IMG/VR virus record: IMGVR_UViG_3300030116_004741
Coordinates: 2,507-31,759 of that record
DNA length: 29,253 nt
Strand: one strand, 5' to 3'
Source of the DNA: a virus
Shown: positions 23,001 through 28,029 of the stretch, one piece after another
How positions within the stretch are numbered: the stretch's first letter is position 1
How the letters are laid out: the number at the start of each line of letters is the position of its first letter
The notes under the pieces: model-generated
Seen by the model: the letters and a program-made list of their open reading frames with translations, nothing else
Told to the model about the DNA's origin: nothing
Database searches by the model: none
Program-made: the position numbers and the translations under genes

Positions 23001-23973
23001 CAACTATAAAATCATCCCCTACATCGGAACCCTCATCATATCCAACAAACAATGCAATTTTATAATATGTTGTTATCCCACTCAATCCAGAATCAACTCT
23101 TTGGAAAGGTTCAATTTCTGATATTGATGCATTAATATCAGGATCTATATCACTTCTGAATAAAGATTGCCCTACTAAACCTTTTAGTAAATTTTTTGCT
23201 GCAAGATTAGATGTATTTTCTTCTATTAATTCACCTACACAAATTCTACGTCTAACATAATTTGCAGATGATGGTTTGATTAATCTTTCTTCTAAGTTTA
23301 ATATATTAGAATCTACACCATATAAAACATTAAATAAAATCCTAAATGATTCATTTGTTCCCTTTGTCTGATATAAAGAACGTGCTTCACCAATAAATGT
23401 TCCAACATCAAGTTTAGGTTGAAAATTAGTTTCTTCTAATCCAGGTAAGAAAGTTTTTTTAAATTTTTTATAAAATTCTTTTAAAAATAAAGAACTTAAG
23501 TTTTGAATCCTAGATGCTCCTTCATGCTCTGCTGCAGATGAGGAGTTAAATACTAAATCTTCTTTATTTGTATCTGAATGATAACTAGTAATACCACTAA
23601 ATCCACGAACACATCCAGTAAAAGAATCTGTAGTAATTCCAGTGTAAGTGATTATTTCATCATCTATCTTTAATAAACCATATTCATTTGGAAATCCTTT
23701 TGTACTAGTAACATTAATTGTTTCGTCACCAACAGTGGTAACACCGACTGTAGTGGAACTATCAACTATAACTTCTGGTGTTAAAGAATTAAAATCTAGA
23801 TATTTGCTTAAATTCTCTGATATATCTGCTATACCACCTTGATACTCTTGAGAAATATAATATTGCTTTAAAAAATCAACAGTCCTAGGACTCTCATCCT
23901 TAATGAAATTAGGAAGTTGATTTGATAGGATATCTTGAATTTTTATTTTACTTACAATCCCTGTTTCTATCAT
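11026..23973 (-). CDS. 7: Giant baseplate wedge protein in the gp7 position, 4315 residues
   Basis: One uninterrupted frame between gp6 and gp8, where T4 has gene 7 (about 1030 residues). Near residue 195-215 it reads ARSLYQTKGTNESFRILFNV, which resembles T4 gp7 SRSYDFYSTKG and FLFKVLY, normally near the gp7 C-terminus; the preceding region (NFIKDESPRTVDFLKQYY at 22, FLKEFYKKFKKTFLPG at 165) also fits a gp7-like helical domain. The remaining ~4000 residues are Gly/Ser/Thr/Ile-rich beta repeats: about ten H-x-F/L-x-T-G-D units, about fifteen G-x-G-Y units, four E-I/M..RG..H modules and two INGxxQ modules (LFINGIFQSP near 3330, VVINGVIQEP near 3830). A YHYH domain spans about 1285-1420. No signal peptide or catalytic site is evident. 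The ATG overlaps the gp6 stop (ATGA). It presumably forms the wedge core plus a long extension towards fibres. The gp7 assignment is positional plus the short similarity. Confidence 0.75.
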   Translation of the reverse strand: MIETGIVSKIKIQDILSNQLPNFIKDESPRTVDFLKQYYISQEYQGGIADISENLSKYLDFNSLTPEVIVDSSTTVGVTTVGDETINVTSTKGFPNEYGLLKIDDEIITYTGITTDSFTGCVRGFSGITSYHSDTNKEDLVFNSSSAAEHEGASRIQNLSSLFLKEFYKKFKKTFLPGLEETNFQPKLDVGTFIGEARSLYQTKGTNESFRILFNVLYGVDSNILNLEERLIKPSSANYVRRRICVGELIEENTSNLAAKNLLKGLVGQSLFRSDIDPDINASISEIEPFQRVDSGLSGITTYYKIALFVGYDEGSDVGDDFIVVPNSKAIENVSAGASVITVDSTVGFGTTGTIITNSNVISYTDKTVNQFLGCTATSTDSFNSPILPIENIRSDITYFGFEDGDSDKKVTLRLTGVLSEFEQTEQVDVEEGEIISVKSIGDKVENLSNDHDNFDNKTYKEIFANSWIYNTSSSYFINEIIDNSGENDDIVTVLSMVDRSSLKIGDAVQIVDRDSNVILWDKPAVIKNIVNEVVNEVSQSRIFLTNTSGFTFDTSRNYKIRKKLNKAKSSGTPLEFGNDVVISDIQNVYFKDKEAYVTSNSLPSNLISLSNVPTNFTKEINISINNKNFDLSKVSGNPPVPVQPDGAILGGASLDKTSFSTIEFASNHSFKTGDRVFYSTINGDTLVGLDTGVYYVKEITASSIELYGSAGSIEDDKKLTFTQSINDGVHNLVLENQKSSIIGAQKLIKKFPLEQKITNSGSNATPIGETGMLINGVEISNYKSNEKMFFGPLTKVDTLSGGDNFDVVNLPKISVSNGIGQTALVQPVVTGKILDVFVDPQNFDVDKIISIGVTGGNGSGCVLEPIIGTRFRQEFFDARPTTNLGGLTTSSSSNMGFIEFESDHNFSQNEPIIYDSGVNAQIKIGDGTRTLLDNALYFADVRNSRVIRIFETLDDLVAGINTVNFANSNETASGTHSFKIGLRKTLTDVKVINQGSGYTNRKLRVKTSGISTSFNEINFNNHGFETGDLIEYSTELGDGITDIANLESIVGLNTLTSYYVLKQDDNSFKLANAGIGGTITSNLERGKFVSLSSIGAGYQVFKYPDIKAFVGFSAVGVASESAVPTEIELTVKARGSIIQSYLYETGTGYGSTIINNHKKPLITLKNGKNAVLKPVISNGQIIDVNIDFGGQEYFSAPDLEIVDPTGLGAGAKLKPVIGINTNTNDSVISDVVIVSAGIGYSTDTSINVKSAGQNAFFDSEVRSLTLNNFKVNSPDYQQLRDSSNKLKYSVTGYSTSLFGDYAGSPDNVSNIIGWAYDGNPIYGPFGSKNPENSVNNPGTIIRLKSGYTVDASNVEDRPSGFEVGTFLEDHKFNASDANLDVYNGRFEKTKEFPNGVYAYHATVDDLNVPTFPYFIGDNYRSELIEDNFIIDNDQTTFDFNLSGLLRNTFPYKVSEEFANNDFLVETNEIENQKIEIESLSTGTVTDFDIVEGGQNYKVGEPLIFDDQDGEGFEAAISDVEGKTVSKIETEIIEITDSVILWSEQNVTVVTPNNHIFETGDIVKISGLSTDISILNDSFSIGVTTFSSKTISTITGSPSAGLSTEIFVSDIPTSVTIGSSIGIGTETLKILNIYGNENILTVERAADSSEGTTHPAGSIVNYLPNKFTISKNISFFDTELNQKVFFNPLETVGVGTEDGEDLTRTFDFAGKDITRNLPKKQIFINNHPFKTNQKLKFSTPTGAVNESLLVSSDNGASSFTLPETVYAVSKDSNHIGIKTGVGTSEVYIVNISNVTSNVAENQRGKYQFETVFDEITSKVERIKSSVTTTESHKLSTGDKISLTVQPNLSVGIGTSTDVRVIRDTVTGQILINPIGFTSTNVIPASNSLNITKHGLQTGDKVKYSSDLLPEGLENKDYFVYKIDDNNFKLCETTFDLSKLIPNIVGIASTGGNSQTISLINPSITSINNNNLVFNLSDSSLSGYEFKIYYDNKFKNNFISDGESSIFNISGVGTAGLSGAKLSIGYGTSIPNVLFYNLEKSGTIGTSDFDVKDYSKISFVDSIYSNEYKVIGTGVSTFSFFIKDVPEKLSYGSTETSSLSYTTNSKNTEGTISKVRITSKGSNYKKLPNFVGFGATSGGTGAVIVPKSTSIGNIEKVRIINEGFEYSSDKTLEPESLIPSNVNIVKTSTLGIVSVTDGGSNYITPPDIIIVNDNSGEQINSGFLEPVMLGNSIQSVDIVEVPKGLPSDSVVLRTVNNTNGIEITKIESTNAGSSYTCTIATPNPIFPVNPFKINDRVYIEGIVGIGTTGVVNPNTESGFNSSDYGFKLLKVSNYDPDVNGQGVVTIDLSEFSTPDNPVRTGLAQTTPTTFTNIINESDYPSFFISEKQSDFILGETVTVSRNGFEISGYFEITRINVGKLKILNAGKLKSGDILTGKISGVQCEISKIVGNTARFKTDVSILKNLGWNDSVGKLNEDFQVTPDNDYYQNMSYSIQSPIEWDDLKTPVNNILHTSGMKNFADTGITSTTSSTVGVTSGLNIIVDLFDEKRVDEIKDIDLVVDTEVFDDTGRLILFKDIRLTDYIDCKTNDVLTIDDISNEFTNLQGNPDNFLNIFEFPTDNQSELLNNLLIVTKSNTSLFNKIEISELLLLGDGNNNFLVQKSNLNNLGTDLLNGENDNFVGYSLNENELTEITKLRFTPSTSPDPTNNVDYDLKIASSQFNTTSIGVGTTSIGPINLTSKIQICPAGTATTIAAFPVTNFESVYAMIHVVDSVQVESNLVETFVSHLNTDTFLSERYVSSDNTPLSLNKLGIVTSSVSGGNLILSYENNGSTGLKLKSKIIGIGTTGVEDGTYRFKSIDQQDESERTLIYSGVSTSNTGISTLTKLNSLLFNAVKSTVEVSIGSSKAIYEVLSIHDGVDGYVQPSGSLSLTKDKTSEYDSAAGLGTFGARLSGGNFLTEFFPDNEVGVSTVVSFNQCFYTKMDTVNIPEDLNYGVVTENVSIELYNSISGNRIERTQFTPKVNSIPIFGKSFNPSNSSVLNLGTGKFTIENHFFRPNEELVYEPKSTFVGVGSTALQYKLSGVGIHTLPSKVFVVNPDKDSFFISTVKAGTAVTFMSPGEGNAHEFSMTKSNEKTLITIDDVAQYPLIRSDVTHELNSNVGSQIGAATTIIHLSGISTISVTDVLKVDDELMEVVRVGFATTGGGPVATAGTFNSVQVTRGFVGTISTIHSDGTEVSRLRGSYNIVGKDIFFTKPPRGDISKNKDINDLDIATSKFSGRVYLRNNYESNAIYDDISDQFTGVSSSFTLRVGGANTIGIGTTGGSGILFINGIFQSPSTDFNPNKNFKLVESGSGATGVTTVIFTGITSSNGDVFTSNNINTNELPRGGIPISIGNTINGLGYAPLVPAVVKPLVNVGGSITEIVGVAFSGSDLVVENAVYNGSTGIMSIRTKGEHRFKNSNDFVLVNNIGFSPSLSLKTSPFEIVSVGATNIFGISVGKTDGTFDYTGAGATAGEAYPFFPNLTFGSGYNDDIVSIGVTVQDLGYEHRFISANTNAINVTGGSQLTPTNASYTPATGILILTVPNHGLTNSNTITIDDASLSFSCSRDNFETTHVYPRSTDPASVNTSALNNGVLTVTKIDDNKFSVNVGVNVGTGGTVTASVGVGGTLAFTIVGGGGTDYQDPQIFVSEPSYSNLSVRGISRRADGLTSETGTDLRVNAIVKPVTGIGSTMFEVSEYEIVNKGFAFKEGDVVEPVGLVTQRGLSNLIERSRLTIDKIYSDAFALWQFGDFDYIDSIKGLQNGVQRSFSLFVNAQLVSVELNQSLNPNVNIEDVFLVVINGVIQEPVSGYRIVGGNLITFAEPLLEEDDVTILFYKGTTGEDSVVNLAETLTIEAGDEVQIAGVGTVKPQDKRTVLNLNTSRKIQTNVYLGKGINDNVFRPISLIKQKEDMVINKNLVSKQRRSLEPRITPIAKVISDLSASDTTLFVDSTDIFNYEGDTAPKLGFSLSKREQIDFTTAEATATISVAGTVTGFSTSNFGSGYTVAPTVKLSAPPVTVQSNLGKIDVGNPIVGVGSTATATATIGAGGTITSIVPNNPGLGYTIAPQVLISSPFTYSTTFENLSTATEGSGLGITTNTGIITGIGTTTLSGKLGIKFDIQGDILSTFAPINIGSPIYIFDTRCGSGVISINTSGVDTDTVGLGVSFADNIYVVAGMHTSATSPARVGVITCLIHSGTVHAGLSSTGSAAIPVGKYSLGKISGFVRGSNPISIGVTGNTVGITTGVGISTFPTIKRTGGDKTFDQTGSILEKPLAQN
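13205..22000 (-). repeat. Protein-level repeat family H-x-F/L-x-T-G-D in the giant gene
   Basis: About ten dispersed units share a His, a hydrophobic residue, then T-G-D or similar and a beta-strand: NHSFKTGDRVFY (~671), DHNFSQNEPIIY (~908), NHGFETGDLIEY (~1024), NHIFETGDIVKI (~1557), NHPFKTNQKLKF (~1728), SHKLSTGDKISL (~1833), KHGLQTGDKVKY (~1896), NHFFRPNEELVY (~3054), EHRFKNSNDFVL (~3454) and NHGLTNSNTITI (~3586). They are usually followed by a YYV or Y-V-type strand and an E/K-L element. Spacing is irregular, so this is a divergent domain repeat rather than a DNA tandem repeat. Confidence 0.75.
19720..20110 (-). other. YHYH domain inside the giant wedge protein
   Basis: Residues about 1285-1420 of the 4315-residue protein contain IIGWAYDGNPIYGPFG, then NLDVYNGRFEKTKEFPNG followed directly by VYAYHATVDD and FPYFIGDNY. 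This order (DGxPIYGP, LDxxNGRF, P-x-GxYxYH, FPYxxG) is the signature of the YHYH domain, found in bacterial secreted or surface proteins and possibly metal- or ligand-binding. The first His of the usual YHYH is replaced (YAYH). Its role in a baseplate is unknown. Confidence 0.78.
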
Positions 23974-25907
23974 GTTCTAATTATTTGTCCGTTTGGGTAA
24001 CTTGATGAATAAAAATCTCTTGTGAATTGAACTCCAGAAACTTCATCACCAGACGATATAACATCTCTAACCATATTTAGAGAACTATTTGAGATGTCTA
24101 ATGACACATACAAATCTTTTAACCCAACTACGTCATTTGATTCTGGAAAAGCTTGAATTTCAATGATATTATTTGGTTTTGTAGTAGATAATATGTTTAT
24201 TGTTGAAAGATTTACTTCACCTTTAATATAATCTATTGATCCTGCCGAAGATACAATATTTCGAATTGTTCCATCACCTAATACTTTAATTATTCTCAAA
24301 ACTCCCGTTTTAAGATCAGAATTTGGAATATCTGACAAATATACTACTCCTGATGTTCCTAAAATGGTAAAACCAGTTGATTTAATGTTATATCCGTTTG
24401 GATCAACGTAAAATCTATTACCAAAACATAATTCATATTGAGCAAACTTATTTATGGATACCTGTAAATTTCTTCTCATTCTAATTTTTGTAATATTTGA
24501 AGTAATTCCTTGATTTGTATCATCAATGACCTTAAGAAGTTTACTATATTTCAATCTTCCACCAAATTTATTCAAATTTATCGATTTTGAGTAGTCTGTT
24601 AAGGATTTTGTAACACTTGTCTTTAATTCTTCTGCAGTAGAAACAAAAGAACTATTATAATAGATGTTTGAATCAAGTTCAATGTATAATATTTTTAAAT
24701 CTACAATTCTTTGGTTGATTCCTGATATTGAATACTGTTTTAACTTGGATAAAATTTGACTTTTAGAAAAATCAGATACTAAATTACCATTTTTTGGTTT
24801 TATACTGATTGCAACTGTTCCAAACTCAGGAGGATCAAGTTCTTCTCCCCCAATTACTGAAACTGACTCTGTATTTGGATAAATTTTCTTAATTATTGCC
24901 TCATAATCCCTTGCAGTGACTGCACGATTCTGTGATGAATATGAAAGTGGGGAATAGTACTTGATAGAATCTAATGTTTCAATATCTGAACCATTTTGAG
25001 ACTTTAAAATTGTAGATACAGTGGAACCTACAAGATTTGCAGAAATACCATCTTCCCTTGTTAATTTTCCTGAGAAAACAAAAAGTTGAGCATCGTTTCC
25101 ATCAGCACCATCAGTCGTAATATATCTAACGTTTATCTCATCACCATCTTCTCCTGTACCAGTACCTAATTTTTTACCAAAATATCCATCTCCAAACTTT
25201 AATTCATACCTTTCATCTTGAACTTCCTTTATTAAGAAGATTTTTGAAGTTGAATCGACAGTTATAATGTCATCCACGAGTGTATATTCCGTTCCTTTTC
25301 CAGCAGTTCCTGCTGCTTTTACATTTACAACAATTTTAGAGGTATCTATTGAAGGATTATCTAAAATAAATCTCTGATCAAGTGACCCATCATATAAAAA
25401 TCTACGTTCAAGGTAAGTTCCTTGAAAAATACTAATGTTTTCAAACGTTGCTATTTTTTGATTTGGATTACTATCAGGTGCATTTGGATCAGTTTGAGTT
25501 AAAACTGTAATTGGTTGAGTAATTGCAAATGTATACGTCTCATTATCAACGTCTCCAGTGCACACTATACCTGGTTCTAAGGTCAATGTATCAGTATTAT
25601 CACTAACAGTAACATTAATCGTTATTTGTGCGTTTGCTGCCGTTTTAGACCGTGGTGTGTATCCAATATTTGAAGATAATGACACCACATTTTCTCTTAA
25701 AGTTGCAGAATCTAGAAAAGATTCATTCACAACCATGTTTGAGTTGAATGCGGTGATATAAGTATTGTATGCTAACGTGTCAATTAAGACAGAAAAGTTC
25801 GAACCATCAAAATCAAAGTCCGTAAAACTGGAATTTGCACGAAGATAGTCCTTAATTGATGTTTTTATCTGATCGAAATCAAGATTTGTGAAATTTGAAA
25901 AAGGCAT
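23970..25907 (-). CDS. 6: Baseplate wedge protein gp6
   Basis: Central baseplate wedge subunit; in T4 gp6 dimers form the continuous ring that ties wedges together. Length (645) is close to T4 gp6 (660). The N-terminus FTNLDFDQIKTSIKDYL, SNFSVLIDTLAYNTYITAFN and ESFLDSATLRENVVSL is the standard gp6 opening in T4-like phages, and residues ~315-360 (YSSQNRAVTARDYEAIIKKI, then YPNTESVSVIGGEE, FGTVAISIKP) are the conserved baseplate-J-like core. The C-terminal part contains IDYIKGEVNL, also usual. Its ATG lies one base after the gp25 stop with AAGG as Shine-Dalgarno inside the gp25 end, and its stop overlaps the giant gene's start by four bases. It is therefore the middle gene of the gp25-gp6-gp7-like wedge operon. 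Confidence 0.95.
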   Translation of the reverse strand: MPFSNFTNLDFDQIKTSIKDYLRANSSFTDFDFDGSNFSVLIDTLAYNTYITAFNSNMVVNESFLDSATLRENVVSLSSNIGYTPRSKTAANAQITINVTVSDNTDTLTLEPGIVCTGDVDNETYTFAITQPITVLTQTDPNAPDSNPNQKIATFENISIFQGTYLERRFLYDGSLDQRFILDNPSIDTSKIVVNVKAAGTAGKGTEYTLVDDIITVDSTSKIFLIKEVQDERYELKFGDGYFGKKLGTGTGEDGDEINVRYITTDGADGNDAQLFVFSGKLTREDGISANLVGSTVSTILKSQNGSDIETLDSIKYYSPLSYSSQNRAVTARDYEAIIKKIYPNTESVSVIGGEELDPPEFGTVAISIKPKNGNLVSDFSKSQILSKLKQYSISGINQRIVDLKILYIELDSNIYYNSSFVSTAEELKTSVTKSLTDYSKSINLNKFGGRLKYSKLLKVIDDTNQGITSNITKIRMRRNLQVSINKFAQYELCFGNRFYVDPNGYNIKSTGFTILGTSGVVYLSDIPNSDLKTGVLRIIKVLGDGTIRNIVSSAGSIDYIKGEVNLSTINILSTTKPNNIIEIQAFPESNDVVGLKDLYVSLDISNSSLNMVRDVISSGDEVSGVQFTRDFYSSSYPNGQIIRT

Positions 25908-25908
25908 T

Positions 25909-26310
25909 TTACCTTGTTGCCTCTAATATGAATGAATATTCTTGAGTTGGGAACTCTTGTCCGACTATATCATATATAACAACAATTTCAAATTCATTGT
26001 CATCTGGTGATGGTTCAACTTCAACCCTTACATTATCAACTCTTGGTTCAAAATTGTTAATTGCGGTCTTAATTTGTTCTTGAATGATGTTGGCTGTACC
26101 AAAATCAACAAAATCAAAGAGACTTTTGTATACATCTGACCCAAAATCTGGATTAAAAAATTTTTCAGTCGGTATGGTTTCGACAATATTACGCACAGAT
26201 CGACTAATTGCTCTCTCATTTTTGAGAATTGGTAAATCTTTTGTAACTGGATGGGGTGTAAACGATAAACTTATGTCTTTAAAAGATTTCGAAACCCTTT
26301 TATATGCCAT
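25909..26310 (-). CDS. 25: Baseplate wedge protein gp25
   Basis: Small baseplate wedge subunit of the gp25/lysozyme-like family, which joins the inner baseplate ring to the first sheath layer; equivalents occur in all contractile tails and in type VI secretion (TssE). Length 133 equals T4 gp25 (132). Visible landmarks are SLSFTPHPVTKDLPILKNE near residue 15, RAISRSVRNIVET, FFNPDFGSDVYKSLFD, and the family hallmark E-P-R at 88-90 (NNFEPRV) followed by a V-x-V strand. It heads the wedge operon: a perfect late promoter sits 18 bases before the ATG and gp6 follows after one base. No strong Shine-Dalgarno is seen (leader AAAACTTGGTTC). Confidence 0.96.
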   Translation of the reverse strand: MAYKRVSKSFKDISLSFTPHPVTKDLPILKNERAISRSVRNIVETIPTEKFFNPDFGSDVYKSLFDFVDFGTANIIQEQIKTAINNFEPRVDNVRVEVEPSPDDNEFEIVVIYDIVGQEFPTQEYSFILEATR

Positions 26311-26327
26311 GAACCAAGTTTTATATT

Positions 26328-26335
26328 TATTTATA
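26328..26335 (-). promoter_or_regulatory. T4-type late promoter for gp25-gp6-gp7 operon (TATAAATA)
   Basis: Perfect TATAAATA on the minus strand in the 43-base gap before gp25, ending 18 bases from the ATG, followed by AATATAAAAC. Both the motif and the spacing match the element before gp8, which supports a real sigma-gp55-type late promoter rather than chance in AT-rich DNA. Confidence 0.8.
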
Positions 26336-26353
26336 CCGTTTTTTTAACAAAAA

Positions 26354-27085
26354 TTATCCCAATAAATGATCAATGTTAATATTTACGTGGTCTTCTTCTA
26401 GATTTGCTGTATTTCCTGCTCCAATATTCATGTCAACTGACCTTTCTTTTGCTGTTTTCCAAAAATAATTCTCTTCTGAACCCAATCCATCACGATCATG
26501 ACCATTTTCCACCTGATAGTACACGGTTGATACCTTAAAATCAGGAATCTTAGGTGTCTCAGGAGTGATACTGTTGTCATATATCCTCATTCTGTTGTTT
26601 GGATAAAGACAAAACTGCCCATTGTCCAATTCTATGAGGTTATGAGACTTATGTTCGGCAGGTTGTTCACTTGTTGAGTAGTCAATTGCGTCTACATCGG
26701 AATGATAGTTGTCAAGAGTACATATGTACGTGCCCGTCTGAGTACCATAGTCTCTTGTATAGACTTCATAGTGCATTGAACCGATAAATTGCTTCTGAAC
26801 GGAGATTACACCATAGTCCATACAGTTCCAAAACTGTAGATTATGAAGAGTCATATCAGGGTCTGGTGTCTCTGGAGATGAAACAAATGCAGAAATCGGT
26901 AACTTATCAAACATGGCGGCATACTCAGGTAAATAAGTCTCAAAATAAAAGGCACGACCAGGTATACTTTTGGCAGATACCCAGACTCCCTTGACAAATT
27001 CACCATGACCACTCTTATGGTCAGTTAAATATTCTTTTCGAACCCAAACTTCATAAGAGGGTAGATTTGTAATTAATGTACTCAT
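26354..27085 (-). CDS. Conserved unknown protein, 243 residues, upstream of gp25
   Basis: I do not recognise a named family. The protein starts MSTLITNLPSYEVWVRKEYL, which I recall as strongly conserved next to gp25 in T4-like cyanophages. It is rich in Tyr, Trp, His and Asp: FVKGVWVSAKSIPGRAFYFE, LHNLQFWNCMDYGV, HYEVYTRDYGTQTG, NGQFCLYPNNRMRIYD and EENYFWKTAKERS. This looks like a compact soluble enzyme-like or beta-rich domain rather than a fibre, with a short disordered-looking acidic tail (NLEEDHVNINIDHLLG). It does not resemble T4 gp53 or gp5. The ATG overlaps the upstream stop by four bases (ATGA). It lies before the gp25 late promoter, so its expression may follow the glycosyltransferase promoter instead. 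Structural, assembly-factor and early functions all remain open. Confidence 0.8.
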   Translation of the reverse strand: MSTLITNLPSYEVWVRKEYLTDHKSGHGEFVKGVWVSAKSIPGRAFYFETYLPEYAAMFDKLPISAFVSSPETPDPDMTLHNLQFWNCMDYGVISVQKQFIGSMHYEVYTRDYGTQTGTYICTLDNYHSDVDAIDYSTSEQPAEHKSHNLIELDNGQFCLYPNNRMRIYDNSITPETPKIPDFKVSTVYYQVENGHDRDGLGSEENYFWKTAKERSVDMNIGAGNTANLEEDHVNINIDHLLG

Positions 27086-27255
27086 TCTTCATATTCTTTT
27101 TGAATTTCAGTTGTTAAATCGAGAGGGTTAGGAAGATTGCCATCATAAAACTGTTGGGCAAGGTCTTCCATTAAATCAAGATACTCCTCTTCTGTGAGAT
27201 TCTTTCCGAGAATCTCTTGTCCACGACGGACTTTATATAACTCTTGTCTTTTCAT
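27082..27255 (-). CDS. Small unknown protein, 57 residues
   Basis: A short frame read directly from the sequence: it begins MKRQELYKVRRGQEILGKNL and ends IQKEYEE. The N-terminal half is basic and the C-terminal half acidic, with an EEEYLDLMEDLAQQFYDG helix-like stretch, so it is probably a small helical protein. The start codon lies inside the end of the glycosyltransferase gene (23-base overlap), with AGGA just before the ATG, and its stop overlaps the next start by four bases (ATGA). That arrangement links it to both neighbours by translational coupling and is the best evidence that it is real. Function unknown. Confidence 0.75.
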   Translation of the reverse strand: MKRQELYKVRRGQEILGKNLTEEEYLDLMEDLAQQFYDGNLPNPLDLTTEIQKEYEE

Positions 27256-28009
27256 GTCCTACACGAATTCGAGGATCGCACCATATCTCAAATCCTGCTT
27301 CTTTTGCATCGAGACAAAACGAGACATCCTCGCCGCACATGTCCTGTACCTCACCAGACTCAAAGACCTGCATCTTTGGAGCAAACCATGGATAAGGCAT
27401 ACCTTCGTGTTCAAAAACTCCATTTCGAATTAATAACCATCCGAAACCTGTATAGTCTACGGTGAAAGGTTGTTTTCTTTTTGATATACTTTCGAGTGTC
27501 TCGTGATTCATTACACCACCATTATTTCGAAAATCATCTTCCTCTAACCAATGTGCCACCGATGTTGTCTTACCATCTTCGGTGCAGTACCAACCTGCCA
27601 CAATACTTCTTTCTTCTTTTCCTTGTGGATTGGCATCTAATATTAACTGAAAGAATTTCTCTGAGTTAAAAACAATGTCAGAATCAATCCAAAGTTGGTA
27701 ATCATACTTTAACTTTCCATCCCATGGAATTTGGTTTGGTCCTCGAAGAACGTTTGCACCTAAACACTTACAACGGGCAAAATTGACCATTGATGAATAG
27801 TCCTGTGATATTTGTATACTTGCTCCTGCTTGAACAAGATCAAAACACAATTGGACGAATGCCTTTAAAAATGTGTAAGATACTCCTCGACCTGGTAAAC
27901 AAAATACAATCTGTTTACCTTTTACTAATTCTTTTGCCCTCGCATAGTCCCATTCTGGTTTTTTCTGAACTGAGGGTTGTTTTGCTTTTACTGTAAATCC
28001 TTTAGCCAT
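27233..28009 (-). CDS. Putative GT-A glycosyltransferase, 258 residues
   Basis: Probable nucleotide-sugar glycosyltransferase of the GT-A/GT2 type. Visible elements are a first Rossmann strand IVFCLPGRG at 34-42, LVQAGASIQIS near 58-68, RCKCLGANVLRG, the D-x-D motif in LWIDSDIVF (D109 and D111; metal and sugar-nucleotide binding), a substrate-loop region GWYCTEDGKT, TGFGWLLIRNGVFE near 187-200, and GEDVSFCLDAKEAGF at 226-240 followed by DPRIRVGHEK, a typical catalytic Glu/Asp plus terminal His pattern. The first 20 residues (Lys/Gln-rich) are probably a flexible tail. It could modify phage DNA, virion proteins or host surface polysaccharide. A consensus sigma-70 promoter precedes it, unlike the late promoters of the baseplate genes, suggesting earlier expression. 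No Shine-Dalgarno is obvious. Confidence 0.72.
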   Translation of the reverse strand: MAKGFTVKAKQPSVQKKPEWDYARAKELVKGKQIVFCLPGRGVSYTFLKAFVQLCFDLVQAGASIQISQDYSSMVNFARCKCLGANVLRGPNQIPWDGKLKYDYQLWIDSDIVFNSEKFFQLILDANPQGKEERSIVAGWYCTEDGKTTSVAHWLEEDDFRNNGGVMNHETLESISKRKQPFTVDYTGFGWLLIRNGVFEHEGMPYPWFAPKMQVFESGEVQDMCGEDVSFCLDAKEAGFEIWCDPRIRVGHEKTRVI

Positions 28010-28029
28010 AATAGATTGATATCAATTCA

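Noticed and set aside
11026-23973. CRISPR array or DNA tandem repeats in the repetitive coding region
   Set aside because: The repetition is at protein level with irregular spacing and diverged codons; no identical direct repeats with constant spacers.
24425-24460. CATAAATA-like late promoter motif inside gp6
   Set aside because: It lies within the coding sequence far from a start codon and is expected by chance in AT-rich DNA.
26084-26347. 87-codon plus-strand frame antisense to gp25
   Set aside because: It is fully opposite gp25 and its late promoter and shows no domain.
26354-27085. Identity as baseplate wedge gp53
   Set aside because: Position near gp25 suggested it, but none of the T4 gp53 landmarks I know are present.
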